A stretch of 64,000 nucleotides of DNA, from assembly GCA_014190575.1 (NCBI GenBank), contig BJGQ01000003.1:1-64000 (forward strand), written 5' to 3'. The notes beneath the pieces are model-generated. The model saw nothing but the letters and a program-made list of their open reading frames with translations, was not told where the DNA came from and ran no database searches. This DNA comes from Bacteroidota bacterium. GTDB taxonomy: Bacteria > Bacteroidota > Bacteroidia > Chitinophagales > UBA10324. How positions within the stretch are numbered: position 1 is the stretch's first letter; each line of letters opens with the position of its first letter. Below, piece after piece: positions 24,756 through 34,380 of this stretch. The position numbers were made by a program, and so were the translations under genes.

Positions 24756-24776
24756 CCGCTCCTAAAAAAACAGGCT

Positions 24777-25772
24777 TTGGCAAAAGCAAAATTCGAAAAG
24801 AAGGAATATTTACAATGGTATGAAACCATGCTACGGGTTCGTCGCTTTGAAGAAAAGGCGGGTCAATTGTACGGCATGCAAAAAATAAGAGGCTTTTGTC
24901 ATTTATACATTGGACAGGAAGCGGTTGCCGCCGGAACTGTTTCAGCATTGCGTCAGGAAGACCCAATGATTACTGCATATCGCGATCATGGATTGGCTTT
25001 GGCAAAAGGAATGACTGCCGATACTTGCATGGCTGAGTTGTATGGAAAAGTTACAGGATGCACAAAAGGTAAAGGGGGCTCTATGCATTTTTTCAGTAAA
25101 GAACATTTTTTCTTTGGAGGACACGGAATTGTGGGTGCCCAAATAGGTTTGGGAGCAGGAATAGCTTTTGCAGAAAAATATAAAGGCACTGATAATTTAT
25201 GTATTTGTTTTTTTGGTGATGGTGCTGCTCGTCAGGGGATATTGCATGAGACCTTCAATATGGCAATGATGTGGAAATTGCCTGTGATATTTGTTTGCGA
25301 GAATAATTATTACGCGATGGGAACATCAATTGAGCGTTCAAGTAATGTGGCGGATGTTTCGCAACTTGGATTGGGTTACAACATGCCTTCAGCCATTGTT
25401 GATGGAATGAAGTGTGAAGATGTTCACGATGCTGTTTCAATTGCTGCAGAGCGCGCACGCAAAGGTGATGGACCTACATTTTTAGAGATTCAGACTTATC
25501 GTTACAAAGGTCACTCAATGAGTGATCCTGCGAAATACCGTAGCAAGGAAGAGGTGGAAGAGTACAAGCAAAAAGATCCTTTGGAAACAACCCTTGCGAC
25601 TATTTTTGAAAAGAAATTTGCAACGCAGGCAGAGATCGATTTGATTGGTGAAAAGATTCATGCAGAGATTGAAGCATGTGTGAAATTTGCTGAAGAATCT
25701 GAATACCCTGAAGCCTCAGAATTATTTACTGACAATTACTCAGAAGCTGATTATCCATTCATACTATCCTGA
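24777..25772 (+). CDS. pdhA: Pyruvate dehydrogenase E1 component, alpha subunit
   Basis: The thiamine-diphosphate subunit that decarboxylates pyruvate and passes the acetyl group to E2. The ThDP motif runs from FFGDGAARQG to CENNYYAMG, and the phosphorylation-loop-like YRYKGHSMSDP is present. The start chosen is TTG at 24777, giving (M)AKAKFEKKEYLQWY and 331 residues, the usual length and N-terminus in Bacteroidota. The in-frame ATG at 24699 would add 26 residues but precedes the likely promoter. The beta subunit and E2 are not adjacent; a TPR gene follows 24 nt downstream. Confidence 0.92.
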   Translation: MAKAKFEKKEYLQWYETMLRVRRFEEKAGQLYGMQKIRGFCHLYIGQEAVAAGTVSALRQEDPMITAYRDHGLALAKGMTADTCMAELYGKVTGCTKGKGGSMHFFSKEHFFFGGHGIVGAQIGLGAGIAFAEKYKGTDNLCICFFGDGAARQGILHETFNMAMMWKLPVIFVCENNYYAMGTSIERSSNVADVSQLGLGYNMPSAIVDGMKCEDVHDAVSIAAERARKGDGPTFLEIQTYRYKGHSMSDPAKYRSKEEVEEYKQKDPLETTLATIFEKKFATQAEIDLIGEKIHAEIEACVKFAEESEYPEASELFTDNYSEADYPFILS

Positions 25773-25796
25773 TAAAAAAATTTAACAAACAATAAA

Positions 25797-26465
25797 ATGA
25801 CCGACAAAAAACAAGAACAAATACTAGACATCGGAGGCACTTACTCAAAATTCGAGCATTGGATTAACGAAAATAAAACCATGCTAACCATAGTGGTTGG
25901 CGGACTTTTTCTGGTAGTGGCAGGTTACCTTGGATTTAATAAATTGTATTTGCAACCGAAAGAAGATGAAGCACAAAATCAAATGTTTGTGGCGCAAAAA
26001 TATTTTGAAAAAGATTCATTGAATCTTGCTTTGAATGGCGATAAAAACTATCCTGGTTTTTTAAAAATCATTGATGATTATAAATGGACCAAAGCTGCAA
26101 ATCTTGCTCACTACTATGCAGGAGTAATATATTTAAAGCAGGGAAAATTTGACGATGCAATTTCTTACCTCGAAGATTTTAATGGAAAAGATATTTTGGT
26201 TTCAGGCATGGCATTGAATTGTTTGGGTGATGCTTACAGTGAAAAAGGTGAAATGGAAAAAGCGATTGATAATTACAAGAAAGCTGCATACAATCACGAG
26301 AATGAATTAACTACTCCAATCTTTTTAAAAAAGGCTGGAATGTTGTTAGAGAAAACCGGAAAAAAAGAAGAAGCTCTGAAAATGTATCAAGAGATAAGCG
26401 ATAAGTATCCAAAGAGTAATGAAGCCCGTGACATTGATAAATACATTGAACGAACGCAAGGATAA
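25797..26465 (+). CDS. Membrane-anchored tetratricopeptide-repeat protein
   Basis: A 222-residue protein with one N-terminal membrane segment (about 31-49, LTIVVGGLFLVVAGYLGF) after a short cytoplasmic part. TPR-like helices lie in the outer domain (AHYYAGVIYLKQGKFDDAI; LNCLGDAYSEKGEMEKAI; KAGMLLEKTGKKEEAL). The topology resembles YfgM-type periplasmic chaperone partners, but this is inference. It is 24 nt from pdhA and shares its transcript, which ends at a strong terminator. Confidence 0.8.
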   Translation: MTDKKQEQILDIGGTYSKFEHWINENKTMLTIVVGGLFLVVAGYLGFNKLYLQPKEDEAQNQMFVAQKYFEKDSLNLALNGDKNYPGFLKIIDDYKWTKAANLAHYYAGVIYLKQGKFDDAISYLEDFNGKDILVSGMALNCLGDAYSEKGEMEKAIDNYKKAAYNHENELTTPIFLKKAGMLLEKTGKKEEALKMYQEISDKYPKSNEARDIDKYIERTQG

Positions 26466-26506
26466 ATTGTAATTGAAAATATTTTTTCAGTTTGCACATT
26501 AAAACT

Positions 26507-26538
26507 AAAACCACCTTCTATATAGAAGGTGGTTTTTT
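26507..26538 (+). terminator. Rho-independent terminator after the TPR gene
   Basis: A perfect palindrome: AAAACCACCTTCTA (26507-26520) and TAGAAGGTGGTTTT (26523-26536) separated by TA, followed by more T. It can work for the pdhA-TPR transcript and, with a poorer tail, for the convergent subtilase gene. Confidence 0.9.
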
Positions 26539-26587
26539 ATTATATAATCTTTAAGATTGAATTATATCAAGGATAAAATTTAATATA

Positions 26588-28156
26588 TTACTTCAAATTC
26601 ATTGCTTTCTGTATTGCCAAGTAAGCATTTACAATTCCACCACTCACGCATAGTTTTTTATACTTTACCATCTTTTTATCTGAACCAGGAATTAAGGTTT
26701 TAGTTGATGGTATATAAACCGAGGAAAGTAAAATTTGTTTTACCTGAACAGCAGTTAAATTTGGGAAATATGAACGGATCATAGCCGCAACTCCAGCACA
26801 AACCGGCGATGCCATGCTGGTACCTTGTTCAATTTTGTATTCGTTACCAGGAACAGTAGAATAAATTTCTTCCCCTGGAGAAAATAGGTCAACACCAACT
26901 TTTCCGTAATTTGAAAATGGTGCTGCAGTTCCATCAGGTCCGCTTGCACCAACTTCAATCCACGATGCCGCGTATCCAGAACCATCAGCATATTTATCAT
27001 TCGGAAAATTATCAGTGTTATCGTTACTTTTACCATCGTTGCCAGCAGCATGAACTAATAACACATCTTTTGAAACAGCATACTTAACTGCTTCATCAAC
27101 GGCAGTTTTATTTGAACCAAATCCTTTACCGAAACTCATGTTAATTATTTTAGCTCCGTTATCGGCTGCATAGCGAATGGCATTGGCAACATCTTTATCA
27201 CGCTCATCGCCATCGGGCACACAACGGATAACCATAATTTTTACATTATTTCCTACTCCATCCATTCCCAGATTATTATTTCGAATCGCAGCAATAATCC
27301 CTGACACATGGGTGCCATGCAAACCATCTGGCCCTTGTAATTCATTGTTGCCATATCCTTTTTCATTTACATCAGCATAATTGTCGCCAACAATATTGCG
27401 AGGGTCAAACTCAAGATTGTAACCATAGTTCACCATGCTTTCATATTCTTTTTTTCCATCGTGTAAATCACTTATCACACTAGCATAATCTGTTGTTCCC
27501 ATTTGTTGAGCATAAGCGTTCAAAAATATTTTCGCCATCATCAATTTATTATCTGTCGGGCTGTAATTCTTTAAATCATCAGCAGTAATTGGTAATTTGT
27601 TTAAGTCCTTCACCATATCATCAACAGAAGTACAGAGGTTGTTAAAGAAGTCAAGATTTTTTTGTCCATCATCTCTTTTTGCATTGAATTCAGTTTGAAT
27701 TTTTAAGTAATATTCATACTCCTTATTATCACCGGAAGAATTTCCGTTTGCATATTTTTTTTTCAAATCACGATACACTCGAGTCAATTCATAATTATCC
27801 TGATTGACATCAGTTCCGTCTTTTCCTCCAATGAAATCCCATCCATGAATATCATCCACATAACCATTCTTATCATCGTCAATTCCGTTTCCCGGAATTT
27901 CTTTTTCATTGGTCCATATATCAGCACTTAAATCAGGATGTGTAACATCAACACCACCATCAATAACTGCAACAATAACTTGTGAACCCGTTTTTCCCTG
28001 TAATAATTTATCATAAGCTGCATTGGCGGCAGTACCTTTGTATGCATCAAGGGTAGGATCAAGAAGAAACCAATTGTGTGGTGCTTGTTGTGCAAAGGAA
28101 AATTGAAATGAAAAAATAATTGCGAAAAATGAAAGATTGAAAATTTTGTTTGTCAT
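26588..28156 (-). CDS. Secreted subtilisin-like serine protease (S8) with insertion between Asp and His motifs
   Basis: A 522-residue protein with a signal peptide ending FSFAQ. The catalytic triad is complete: VIDGGVD (Asp, about 65), HGTHVSG (His, about 279) and GTSMASP (Ser, about 445), with oxyanion-region AAGNDG. The Asp-His distance is about 210 residues, far more than the usual 40-60. The extra segment is charged and probably helical (for example RVYRDLKKKYANG, EYEYYLKIQTEF) and looks like an inserted domain. There is no T9SS CTD, so the protein is probably periplasmic or exported otherwise. Single-gene unit. Confidence 0.9.
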   Translation of the reverse strand: MTNKIFNLSFFAIIFSFQFSFAQQAPHNWFLLDPTLDAYKGTAANAAYDKLLQGKTGSQVIVAVIDGGVDVTHPDLSADIWTNEKEIPGNGIDDDKNGYVDDIHGWDFIGGKDGTDVNQDNYELTRVYRDLKKKYANGNSSGDNKEYEYYLKIQTEFNAKRDDGQKNLDFFNNLCTSVDDMVKDLNKLPITADDLKNYSPTDNKLMMAKIFLNAYAQQMGTTDYASVISDLHDGKKEYESMVNYGYNLEFDPRNIVGDNYADVNEKGYGNNELQGPDGLHGTHVSGIIAAIRNNNLGMDGVGNNVKIMVIRCVPDGDERDKDVANAIRYAADNGAKIINMSFGKGFGSNKTAVDEAVKYAVSKDVLLVHAAGNDGKSNDNTDNFPNDKYADGSGYAASWIEVGASGPDGTAAPFSNYGKVGVDLFSPGEEIYSTVPGNEYKIEQGTSMASPVCAGVAAMIRSYFPNLTAVQVKQILLSSVYIPSTKTLIPGSDKKMVKYKKLCVSGGIVNAYLAIQKAMNLK

Positions 28157-28223
28157 TTTGTAGTTTGAAATTTGAGTGGCAAAGTAATTTGATAATTGCG
28201 AGATTAGAAATTTAACGGTTGTA

Positions 28224-28844
28224 ATGATGATAAAAGAGAAACCACAACGGATAGGTTCGTATAGTTATTATGTTTTGTACAAACCTTTTAAAGTATTGTG
28301 TCAGTTTTCGCCAGTTGAAGGCAAGCGAACACTTAAAGATTTTTTTGATTTTCCGAAAGATGTATATCCGGTTGGCAGATTGGATGAAGACACTGAAGGA
28401 TTACTCATTCTCACAAACGACACTTCGCTAAATAATAAATTGCTGAACCCGAAAAACTCGCATACCAGAACTTATTTAGTGCAAGTAGAAGGAATAATAA
28501 CGGATGAAGCATTAAAGGAATTAGAAAGTGGATTGGCAATAAAAGTGAGAGGTGAAAGACACAAAACAAAATCATCTGAAGCAATATATTTAGTGGAAGA
28601 ACCATTGGTGCCAGAACGGATTCCGCCAATTCGTTTCAGAAAAAACAGCCCGACCTCGTGGATTGAGTTATCTTTGACCGAAGGAAAAAATCACCAAGTA
28701 CGGAAAATGACTGCGGCAGTAGGGTTTCCTACATTAAGATTAATCAGATGGAAAATTGAAAATCTGACTGCAGAAAAAATGTTAAGTGGCGATGTGATTG
28801 AAATGGAGAAGACGGAATTATATCATTTATTAAAATTGAGTTGA
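28224..28844 (+). CDS. rluE: RluE/RsuA-family rRNA pseudouridine synthase
   Basis: A 206-residue pseudouridine synthase acting on rRNA uridines. The catalytic motif GRLDEDTEGLLILTND (Asp near residue 54) and the C-terminal NHQVRKMTAAVGFPTLRL are diagnostic. The start YYVLYKPFKVLCQF without an N-terminal S4 domain matches the RluE branch (E. coli U2457 of 23S rRNA) better than RsuA or RluB. The target is inferred by family. A second ATG follows at 28227. A GNAT gene follows 6 nt downstream. Confidence 0.85.
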   Translation: MMIKEKPQRIGSYSYYVLYKPFKVLCQFSPVEGKRTLKDFFDFPKDVYPVGRLDEDTEGLLILTNDTSLNNKLLNPKNSHTRTYLVQVEGIITDEALKELESGLAIKVRGERHKTKSSEAIYLVEEPLVPERIPPIRFRKNSPTSWIELSLTEGKNHQVRKMTAAVGFPTLRLIRWKIENLTAEKMLSGDVIEMEKTELYHLLKLS

Positions 28845-28850
28845 AGAAAG

Positions 28851-29384
28851 ATGAAAGTTGAAAGGAAATTAAAAATTGTAAGGGCAACAATTGCAGATGT
28901 GAAAGAAATTAATGTATTGGTCAACTCCGCTTATCGTGGTGAATCATCAAAAATTGGATGGACAACTGAGGCAGATTTATTAGATGGCATTCGCGTTGAC
29001 GAAGAACGGCTTGTGGATTTTATTCAGAAAAAAGATTCAATGCTTTTAAAGTACATGGATGATGAAAATAAAATAATCGGTTGCGTTCATTTAGAAAAAC
29101 ATGGATACAAATTATACCTCGGCATGTTAACTGTTTCACCTGAATTTCAGGGAAGAGGAATAGGAAAAGAGATGATGAAGGAAGCTGAAGTACAGGCAAA
29201 GGCAGTAAATTGTTCTGCCGTTTATATGTCAGTAATTACCGACCGAAGAATTTTATTAGAATGGTATATAAAACATGGATATAAAAATACTGGGGTAAAA
29301 AAACCATTTCCATCACACGATAAAAGATTCGGATTGCCAAAAAAACCGCTTGAATTTATTTTACTGGAGAAAAGTATTTTATAA
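28851..29384 (+). CDS. GNAT-family N-acetyltransferase
   Basis: A 177-residue acetyl-CoA-dependent acetyltransferase. The acetyl-CoA binding motif is SPEFQGRGIGKEMMKEAE (about residues 98-115), preceded by YLGMLTV and followed by VYMSVITDRRILLEWYIKHGY. It begins 6 nt after the RluE-like gene. The substrate is unknown; a ribosomal target is possible from context only. Confidence 0.85.
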   Translation: MKVERKLKIVRATIADVKEINVLVNSAYRGESSKIGWTTEADLLDGIRVDEERLVDFIQKKDSMLLKYMDDENKIIGCVHLEKHGYKLYLGMLTVSPEFQGRGIGKEMMKEAEVQAKAVNCSAVYMSVITDRRILLEWYIKHGYKNTGVKKPFPSHDKRFGLPKKPLEFILLEKSIL

Positions 29385-29409
29385 AACCAAGCTGCACTTT
29401 TTTAGTTCT

Positions 29410-29895
29410 TCAATCTTCCATTTCTTCTTCATTCTTAATTGTAAATGAAAAAGTTTTATGTACTGCAAAACTTATTACTCCAATACTAACAGCGGCAGTG
29501 GCTCGTGCTAAAGTCGGATACCATTGAAATTCTTTAATTAAGAAATTCATCAAAAAATAATTCAGAACAAGCGCACCTAATGCTACGGCAGTATATCGCA
29601 TAAACTGATGACGAACTCGCAAATCGGATTCAGTGAAAACAAATTTTCGGGTGAGTGTAAAATTGGTTGCCAATCCAAAACAAAAAGAAATCATTAATGC
29701 AATGGTTGGTGCACCAATAGTAATGTGTTCAGCAAGTTGAAAATCGTTTTTTCTGATTACATAATTATAGGTTAAGAAATAAACAAATACGTCAACTGAT
29801 GTAGCAGTTATTGCAGTGAAGAAATACCTCACAACACGCAAGCGGAATATTTTTTTACTTAAATGAATGATCACATTAAAATTATTGCGCTGCAA
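29410..29895 (-). CDS. GtrA family membrane protein
   Basis: A 161-residue protein with four predicted membrane segments (VRYFFTAITATSVDVFVYFL; IALMISFCFGLATNFTL; YTAVALGALVLNYFLMNFL; ATAAVSIGVISFAVHKTF). The GtrA hallmark Asn-Phe after TM2 and a charged end are present. Family members help move lipid-linked sugars or modify surface glycans, usually with a glycosyltransferase partner. None adjoins this gene, which is a single unit convergent with the GNAT gene. Confidence 0.85.
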   Translation of the reverse strand: MQRNNFNVIIHLSKKIFRLRVVRYFFTAITATSVDVFVYFLTYNYVIRKNDFQLAEHITIGAPTIALMISFCFGLATNFTLTRKFVFTESDLRVRHQFMRYTAVALGALVLNYFLMNFLIKEFQWYPTLARATAAVSIGVISFAVHKTFSFTIKNEEEMED

Positions 29896-29964
29896 AAGTG
29901 TGCTTTATCAAATGAACTTCAAACTACTTTATTCAGAAAATATTTCTGTATGGAAAATGAAATG

Positions 29965-29993
29965 TTGCTGAAATAAATTCATACTTACATTCG
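29965..29993 (+). promoter_or_regulatory. Candidate promoter of the 30015 gene
   Basis: TTG at 29965-29967, an 18-nt spacer and TACATTCG at 29986-29993 (one mismatch to TAnnTTTG). This places the transcript start near 30000, about 15 nt before the ATG. Confidence 0.4.
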
Positions 29994-30014
29994 TTCATTG
30001 AAAAAAATAATCTC

Positions 30015-30761
30015 ATGAAAGTAAAATACTTTTTTGCATTAGTTCTATTGTTTTTGATACCTGCTTCATCAATCGGGCAATCGAATCCAGATACTTTATT
30101 ATGGAAGCAATTTTCATTGGGCTATAATGTTCTCCGTTCATTAATTCCAAATGGCACAAGAACCACATTACCTGTAGGTTTTATAAAATACAGAGTGAAT
30201 GATCATGCCTTCAGGTTATCGATGAACTCTGGTTATTTTGACAGTCATTACCAATATAATTATTCAGGCTTACCCTCTGCAATTATTAATTCAGATTCAA
30301 GTTCTGTTTACACCTATAAGTATTCATTCAACTCCGGAGGTTCGGTAAATCTAAGTTTTGAAAAATATCAACAACTTAAAGTCAATAATAATCTTGAATT
30401 TTATGTTGGTATTGGTTTAACAGGAGGATCTTCAGTAACAGAAGAAGGAAATAATTATGTTACTTATCTTAAGGATAGTTTGGGGGTTTTTCAATTGAAT
30501 GATTCTATCAGTCGGATTAATTACCAAGTTGGTATAAATAATTATAAATCCACTCAATTCGGCCTAGTACCTTATGGTGGGATTTTATTTATGCCTGATA
30601 AATTATTCAGTGCAGAATTTGAAATGAGCGCGCCTATCGTTTATCAAAGCAAAATTCTAACTACTGCTGCCTATAAACCAAGTTCAGGAATTTATTTCAA
30701 TATACTATTTGCAGTTAATCTCATTATTAATTTCGATTTGAATTTTAATGATGATGAATAA
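30015..30761 (+). CDS. Hypothetical exported protein, probable outer-membrane beta-barrel
   Basis: A 248-residue protein that I do not recognise. It has a signal peptide (MKVKYFFALVLLFLIPASSIG, cleavage near residue 21). The rest alternates hydrophobic and polar residues with many Tyr, Ser and Asn, as in outer-membrane beta-barrels (VGFIKYRVNDHAFRLSMNSG; NNLEFYVGIGLTGGS; LVPYGGILFMPDKLFSAEFEM). It ends FDLNFNDDE. It is a single unit, convergent with the esterase gene 24 nt away. Confidence 0.65.
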   Translation: MKVKYFFALVLLFLIPASSIGQSNPDTLLWKQFSLGYNVLRSLIPNGTRTTLPVGFIKYRVNDHAFRLSMNSGYFDSHYQYNYSGLPSAIINSDSSSVYTYKYSFNSGGSVNLSFEKYQQLKVNNNLEFYVGIGLTGGSSVTEEGNNYVTYLKDSLGVFQLNDSISRINYQVGINNYKSTQFGLVPYGGILFMPDKLFSAEFEMSAPIVYQSKILTTAAYKPSSGIYFNILFAVNLIINFDLNFNDDE

Positions 30762-30785
30762 ATTTCAATTGAAGCATTAAAGTGT

Positions 30786-31769
30786 TTATTCTTTTATTAA
30801 TCCAAAATCCTTAGCAATATAATAAGTGCTGAAAAAATTTTTATCGCTTGCAAACAATCCTGTTTCTCCTCCCTGATATTTTTCATTTCCGGGATCTACA
30901 GGTAGTAAATGCCGCATATCATTGAATGAATAAAAGATGATGATTTCATTTTTCATCTTATCAATCCATGAAAGCCTTTTTATGTCAGTATGGTTTTGAA
31001 AAGAATCAATTTCCATTGAAGGTTTTGTATCAATGTGATTCAAATTTGTCCATTGTTTAATTAACTCATTTGCGTTTTTATAATTTACAATAAAGTCTTT
31101 TTCGCCATGAATTATTATTAATCGCGGATACTTTCCCTTGTAATCAGGGTTTTGATTTCTGACTAAAGTTCCAAGTTCTTCAGGCGATTTTGACGAAGCG
31201 TGATTCATCATATTCATTCCTTCAATTGGATTTGTTGCTGACATAAATGGTCCGCCGGCAAGTGCTACACCAGCATTAAATAACTCAGGATAATCAGCCA
31301 TCATTGAAACCGCCATCAAAGCTCCGGCAGATAATCCATAAATAAAAATCTGCGTGGTGTCAACTGCATAATTTTTTACAGCATAAGAAATCATTTCCCT
31401 GATTGATAATGCTTCGCCTCTATCTTTTGAAACATCATTTACATTAAACCAATTGAAACACTCCGCCGTGTTATTGAACATAATTTGTTGCGGATACAAA
31501 ACATAAAATCCATACTCATCATCCTGTTTATTCCAACCTGATTGTCGCGCAATAATTTCCGCTGTTTGCGAACAACCATGCAATACAATTACCAATGGTT
31601 TCTCTCCTGAAATTTTCCATGAACCGTTTGGAGAATGAAAAAACAATTTCAGATTTCCGGGGTTGGTTCCGAAATTATTTATCTCTGACAATGAAGATTG
31701 TGCAGTTGCATTTGAATAAAATGAAATGCTGATTAATAAAATTCTGAATAAATTTTTAAAACAAAACAT
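30786..31769 (-). CDS. Exported PHB-depolymerase-family esterase
   Basis: A 327-residue alpha/beta-hydrolase with a signal peptide ending ATAQS. Residues include the oxyanion HGCSQTAE, nucleophile elbow GLSAGA (Ser), IIHGEKDFIVNY (Asp region) and a late His in FQNHTDI, matching the LpqC/PHB-depolymerase-like family. Substrates in this family include feruloyl or acetyl esters and polyhydroxyalkanoates. No polysaccharide-utilisation genes are near, so specificity is open. It is a single unit. Confidence 0.82.
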   Translation of the reverse strand: MFCFKNLFRILLISISFYSNATAQSSLSEINNFGTNPGNLKLFFHSPNGSWKISGEKPLVIVLHGCSQTAEIIARQSGWNKQDDEYGFYVLYPQQIMFNNTAECFNWFNVNDVSKDRGEALSIREMISYAVKNYAVDTTQIFIYGLSAGALMAVSMMADYPELFNAGVALAGGPFMSATNPIEGMNMMNHASSKSPEELGTLVRNQNPDYKGKYPRLIIIHGEKDFIVNYKNANELIKQWTNLNHIDTKPSMEIDSFQNHTDIKRLSWIDKMKNEIIIFYSFNDMRHLLPVDPGNEKYQGGETGLFASDKNFFSTYYIAKDFGLIKE

Positions 31770-31785
31770 GCAGCATTTCTATTTA

Positions 31786-31820
31786 AAACAAAAGGCAATT
31801 CATTTTCATGAATTGCCTTT
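31786..31820 (-). terminator. Rho-independent terminator of clpC
   Basis: AAAGGCAATTCAT (31791-31803), loop TTTC, ATGAATTGCCTTT (31808-31820): a 13-bp perfect stem 23 nt past the clpC stop. Read on the minus strand it is followed by TTTGTTTT. Confidence 0.85.
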
Positions 31821-31842
31821 CATTGATTGAAATTTATTTTAA

Positions 31843-34380
31843 CTACGCATCAGACTTTTCTGATTTCTTCAACTTCTTCACCGTGATTTTTAATTTCTCT
31901 TTATCCTTCGCATCCATATCCACCATCACAATATCACCGGCTTTAATTTGTGAATTCAGAATTTCTTCGGCTAACGGATCTTCTAAATATTTTTGAATGG
32001 CACGATGCAATGGTCTTGCTCCGTATTTTTCATCGTATCCTTTTTCGCTTAAGAAATCTTTTGCCGCCTTACTTAATTCCATTGTGAAACCAAGATGCTG
32101 AACGCGTGCATACACATCCTTCATCATGATGTCTATGATAACATGAATGTGCTCTTTTGTCAATGAGTTAAACACAATCACATCATCAATTCTATTTAAA
32201 AATTCAGGGGCGAAAGTGCGCTTCATTGCATTTTCAATTACAGTTTTGCTGTGTGTATCTGCTGAGGCAGCCTTTGCACCGGTAGCGAATCCTATTCCGG
32301 TTCCAAAGTCTTTCAACTGTCGTGCACCGATGTTTGAAGTCATGATGATTAAAGTATTCTTGAAATCAACTTTGCGTCCAAGACCATCAGTTAAAATTCC
32401 ATCATCCAGCACTTGCAATAAAACACTATAAACATCAGGATGTGCTTTTTCAATTTCATCAAGCAAAATTACAGAATATGGTTTTCGACGAACTTTCTCG
32501 GTTAATTGTCCTCCTTCTTCGTAACCAACATATCCGGGAGGCGCACCAATCAATCGTGATACAGAAAATTTTTCCATGTACTCACTCATGTCAATTCTTA
32601 ACAAGGCATCATCAGAATCGAATAAATATCTCGCTAATACTTTTGCCAATTCTGTTTTTCCTACACCTGTTGGGCCCAAGAAAATAAATGATCCAATTGG
32701 TTTCTTCGGATCTTTTAATCCTGCACGGTTTCGTTGAATGGCTTTTGTAACTTTAATAATTGCATCATCCTGTCCGATAACACTTCCTCTTAATTCTTCG
32801 CTCATCTTTAAAAGACGGGCACCTTCACCTTGTGCAACTCGTTTCACAGGAACTCCTGTAATCATTGCAACTACTTCTGCAATATCATCTTCAGTAACTG
32901 GGTAGCGCGCAATTTTTGTTTCTTCCTCCCAATTCTTTTTTGCTCCCTCTAATTCTTCCTGCAATTTCTTCTCTGAATCACGAAGGCGGGCTGCTTCTTC
33001 ATACTTCTGACTCTTCACCACTTTGTTTTTTTCCACTTTAACATCTTCAATCTTTTTTTCAAGATCGAGAAGACTTTGTGGAACATGAATATTTTTCAAG
33101 TGAACTTTTGCACCTACCTCATCCAATACATCAATTGCTTTATCAGGCAACAATCGATCGGTAATGTAGCGATTTGATAAATGCACACATGCTTTTATAG
33201 CTTCATCTGAATAATTTACATTGTGAAATTCTTCGTACTTGCTTTTAATGTTGGTGAGAATTATCACTGCTTCATCTGCTGATGGTGGTTCAACTAAAAC
33301 TTTTTGGAATCTTCTATCAAGTGCTCCATCTTTTTCTATATACTGACGATACTCATCCAAAGTGGAAGCGCCAATGCATTGTAATTCTCCACGGGCAAGA
33401 GCAGGTTTAAAAATATTCGAAGCATCCAGAGAACCGGTTGCTCCACCTGCGCCAACTATGGTATGAATTTCATCAATGAATAAAATAACATCGCGATTTT
33501 TTTCCAACTCGTTCATGATAGCTTTCATTCGTTCTTCAAACTGACCGCGATACTTTGTTCCCGCAACTAATGCTGCAAGGTCAAGCATCACAATTCTTTT
33601 ATCATATAATACGCGCGAAACTTTTCGTTGAATAATTCTTAACGCCAATCCTTCAACAATCGCCGTTTTACCAACACCGGGTTCTCCAATAAGAATCGGA
33701 TTATTTTTTTTGCGTCGACTTAATATCTGCGATACTCTTTCAATCTCCACTTCGCGACCAACAATCGGATCCAGATTTCCTTCTTCACCCATCTTGGTTA
33801 TATCTCTTCCAAAATTATCGAGCACTGGAGTTCGTGATTTTGCTGCACCTTGTTTGCGCGTGGTTCCGGTTGCTTTTGATTTTTCTTCGTCTTCAAAACC
33901 TTCATCATCGCCACTCTCACCGGGCATTTCATTTTTAATATCTTGTTGCAAAAAGTCTAATTCATCTTTAAATCGTTCGTACTCTACTTCAAAACGAGTT
34001 AACAATTCTGTTGCAACTGAATCTTTGTTTTTCAATATCGAAAGCATTAAATGTTCAGTTCCAATAGTTTCACTCTTCATGAGTTTTGCTTCCAAAATGG
34101 CAATCTTCAAAATTTTTTCTGCCTGTTTTGTCAGGGGAAGATTGCTTACATTCAATGATTGATGCCCGCCTTTTTCGCGAATTGAATCTTCAACTGCTTT
34201 GCGTAACATAACAACATCAACATCCATTGACTTAATAACCTTTATTGCTAACCCTTCACCTTCGCGAATGAGTCCCAATAATAAATGTTCAGTTCCAATG
34301 AAATCGTGACCTAACCTGAGTGCTTCTTCGCGGCTGAAGGAAATCACTTCTCTGACTTTTGGTGAAAATTTAGCTTCCAT
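31843..34380 (-). CDS. clpC: ATP-dependent Clp protease ATP-binding subunit ClpC
   Basis: A two-ring-domain Hsp100 unfoldase feeding ClpP. The N-domain has two Clp_N repeats (residues about 1-145, [20 protein letters not shown]). The first AAA module has Walker A GEPGVGKT (about 230) and [15 protein letters not shown]-like coiled segment lies near 450 ([14 protein letters not shown]). The second AAA module has GPTGVGKT (about 567) and a C-terminal D2-small domain. The UVR-type linker marks ClpC rather than ClpB. The 845-residue length is normal and the tail [11 protein letters not shown] is basic. It is a single gene after a 320-bp divergent spacer. Confidence 0.95.
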   Translation of the reverse strand: MEAKFSPKVREVISFSREEALRLGHDFIGTEHLLLGLIREGEGLAIKVIKSMDVDVVMLRKAVEDSIREKGGHQSLNVSNLPLTKQAEKILKIAILEAKLMKSETIGTEHLMLSILKNKDSVATELLTRFEVEYERFKDELDFLQQDIKNEMPGESGDDEGFEDEEKSKATGTTRKQGAAKSRTPVLDNFGRDITKMGEEGNLDPIVGREVEIERVSQILSRRKKNNPILIGEPGVGKTAIVEGLALRIIQRKVSRVLYDKRIVMLDLAALVAGTKYRGQFEERMKAIMNELEKNRDVILFIDEIHTIVGAGGATGSLDASNIFKPALARGELQCIGASTLDEYRQYIEKDGALDRRFQKVLVEPPSADEAVIILTNIKSKYEEFHNVNYSDEAIKACVHLSNRYITDRLLPDKAIDVLDEVGAKVHLKNIHVPQSLLDLEKKIEDVKVEKNKVVKSQKYEEAARLRDSEKKLQEELEGAKKNWEEETKIARYPVTEDDIAEVVAMITGVPVKRVAQGEGARLLKMSEELRGSVIGQDDAIIKVTKAIQRNRAGLKDPKKPIGSFIFLGPTGVGKTELAKVLARYLFDSDDALLRIDMSEYMEKFSVSRLIGAPPGYVGYEEGGQLTEKVRRKPYSVILLDEIEKAHPDVYSVLLQVLDDGILTDGLGRKVDFKNTLIIMTSNIGARQLKDFGTGIGFATGAKAASADTHSKTVIENAMKRTFAPEFLNRIDDVIVFNSLTKEHIHVIIDIMMKDVYARVQHLGFTMELSKAAKDFLSEKGYDEKYGARPLHRAIQKYLEDPLAEEILNSQIKAGDIVMVDMDAKDKEKLKITVKKLKKSEKSDA

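Noticed and set aside
33710-34162. 150-residue plus-strand frame opposite clpC
   Set aside because: It is the antisense shadow of the conserved ClpC N-terminal region, with no start context or homology of its own.
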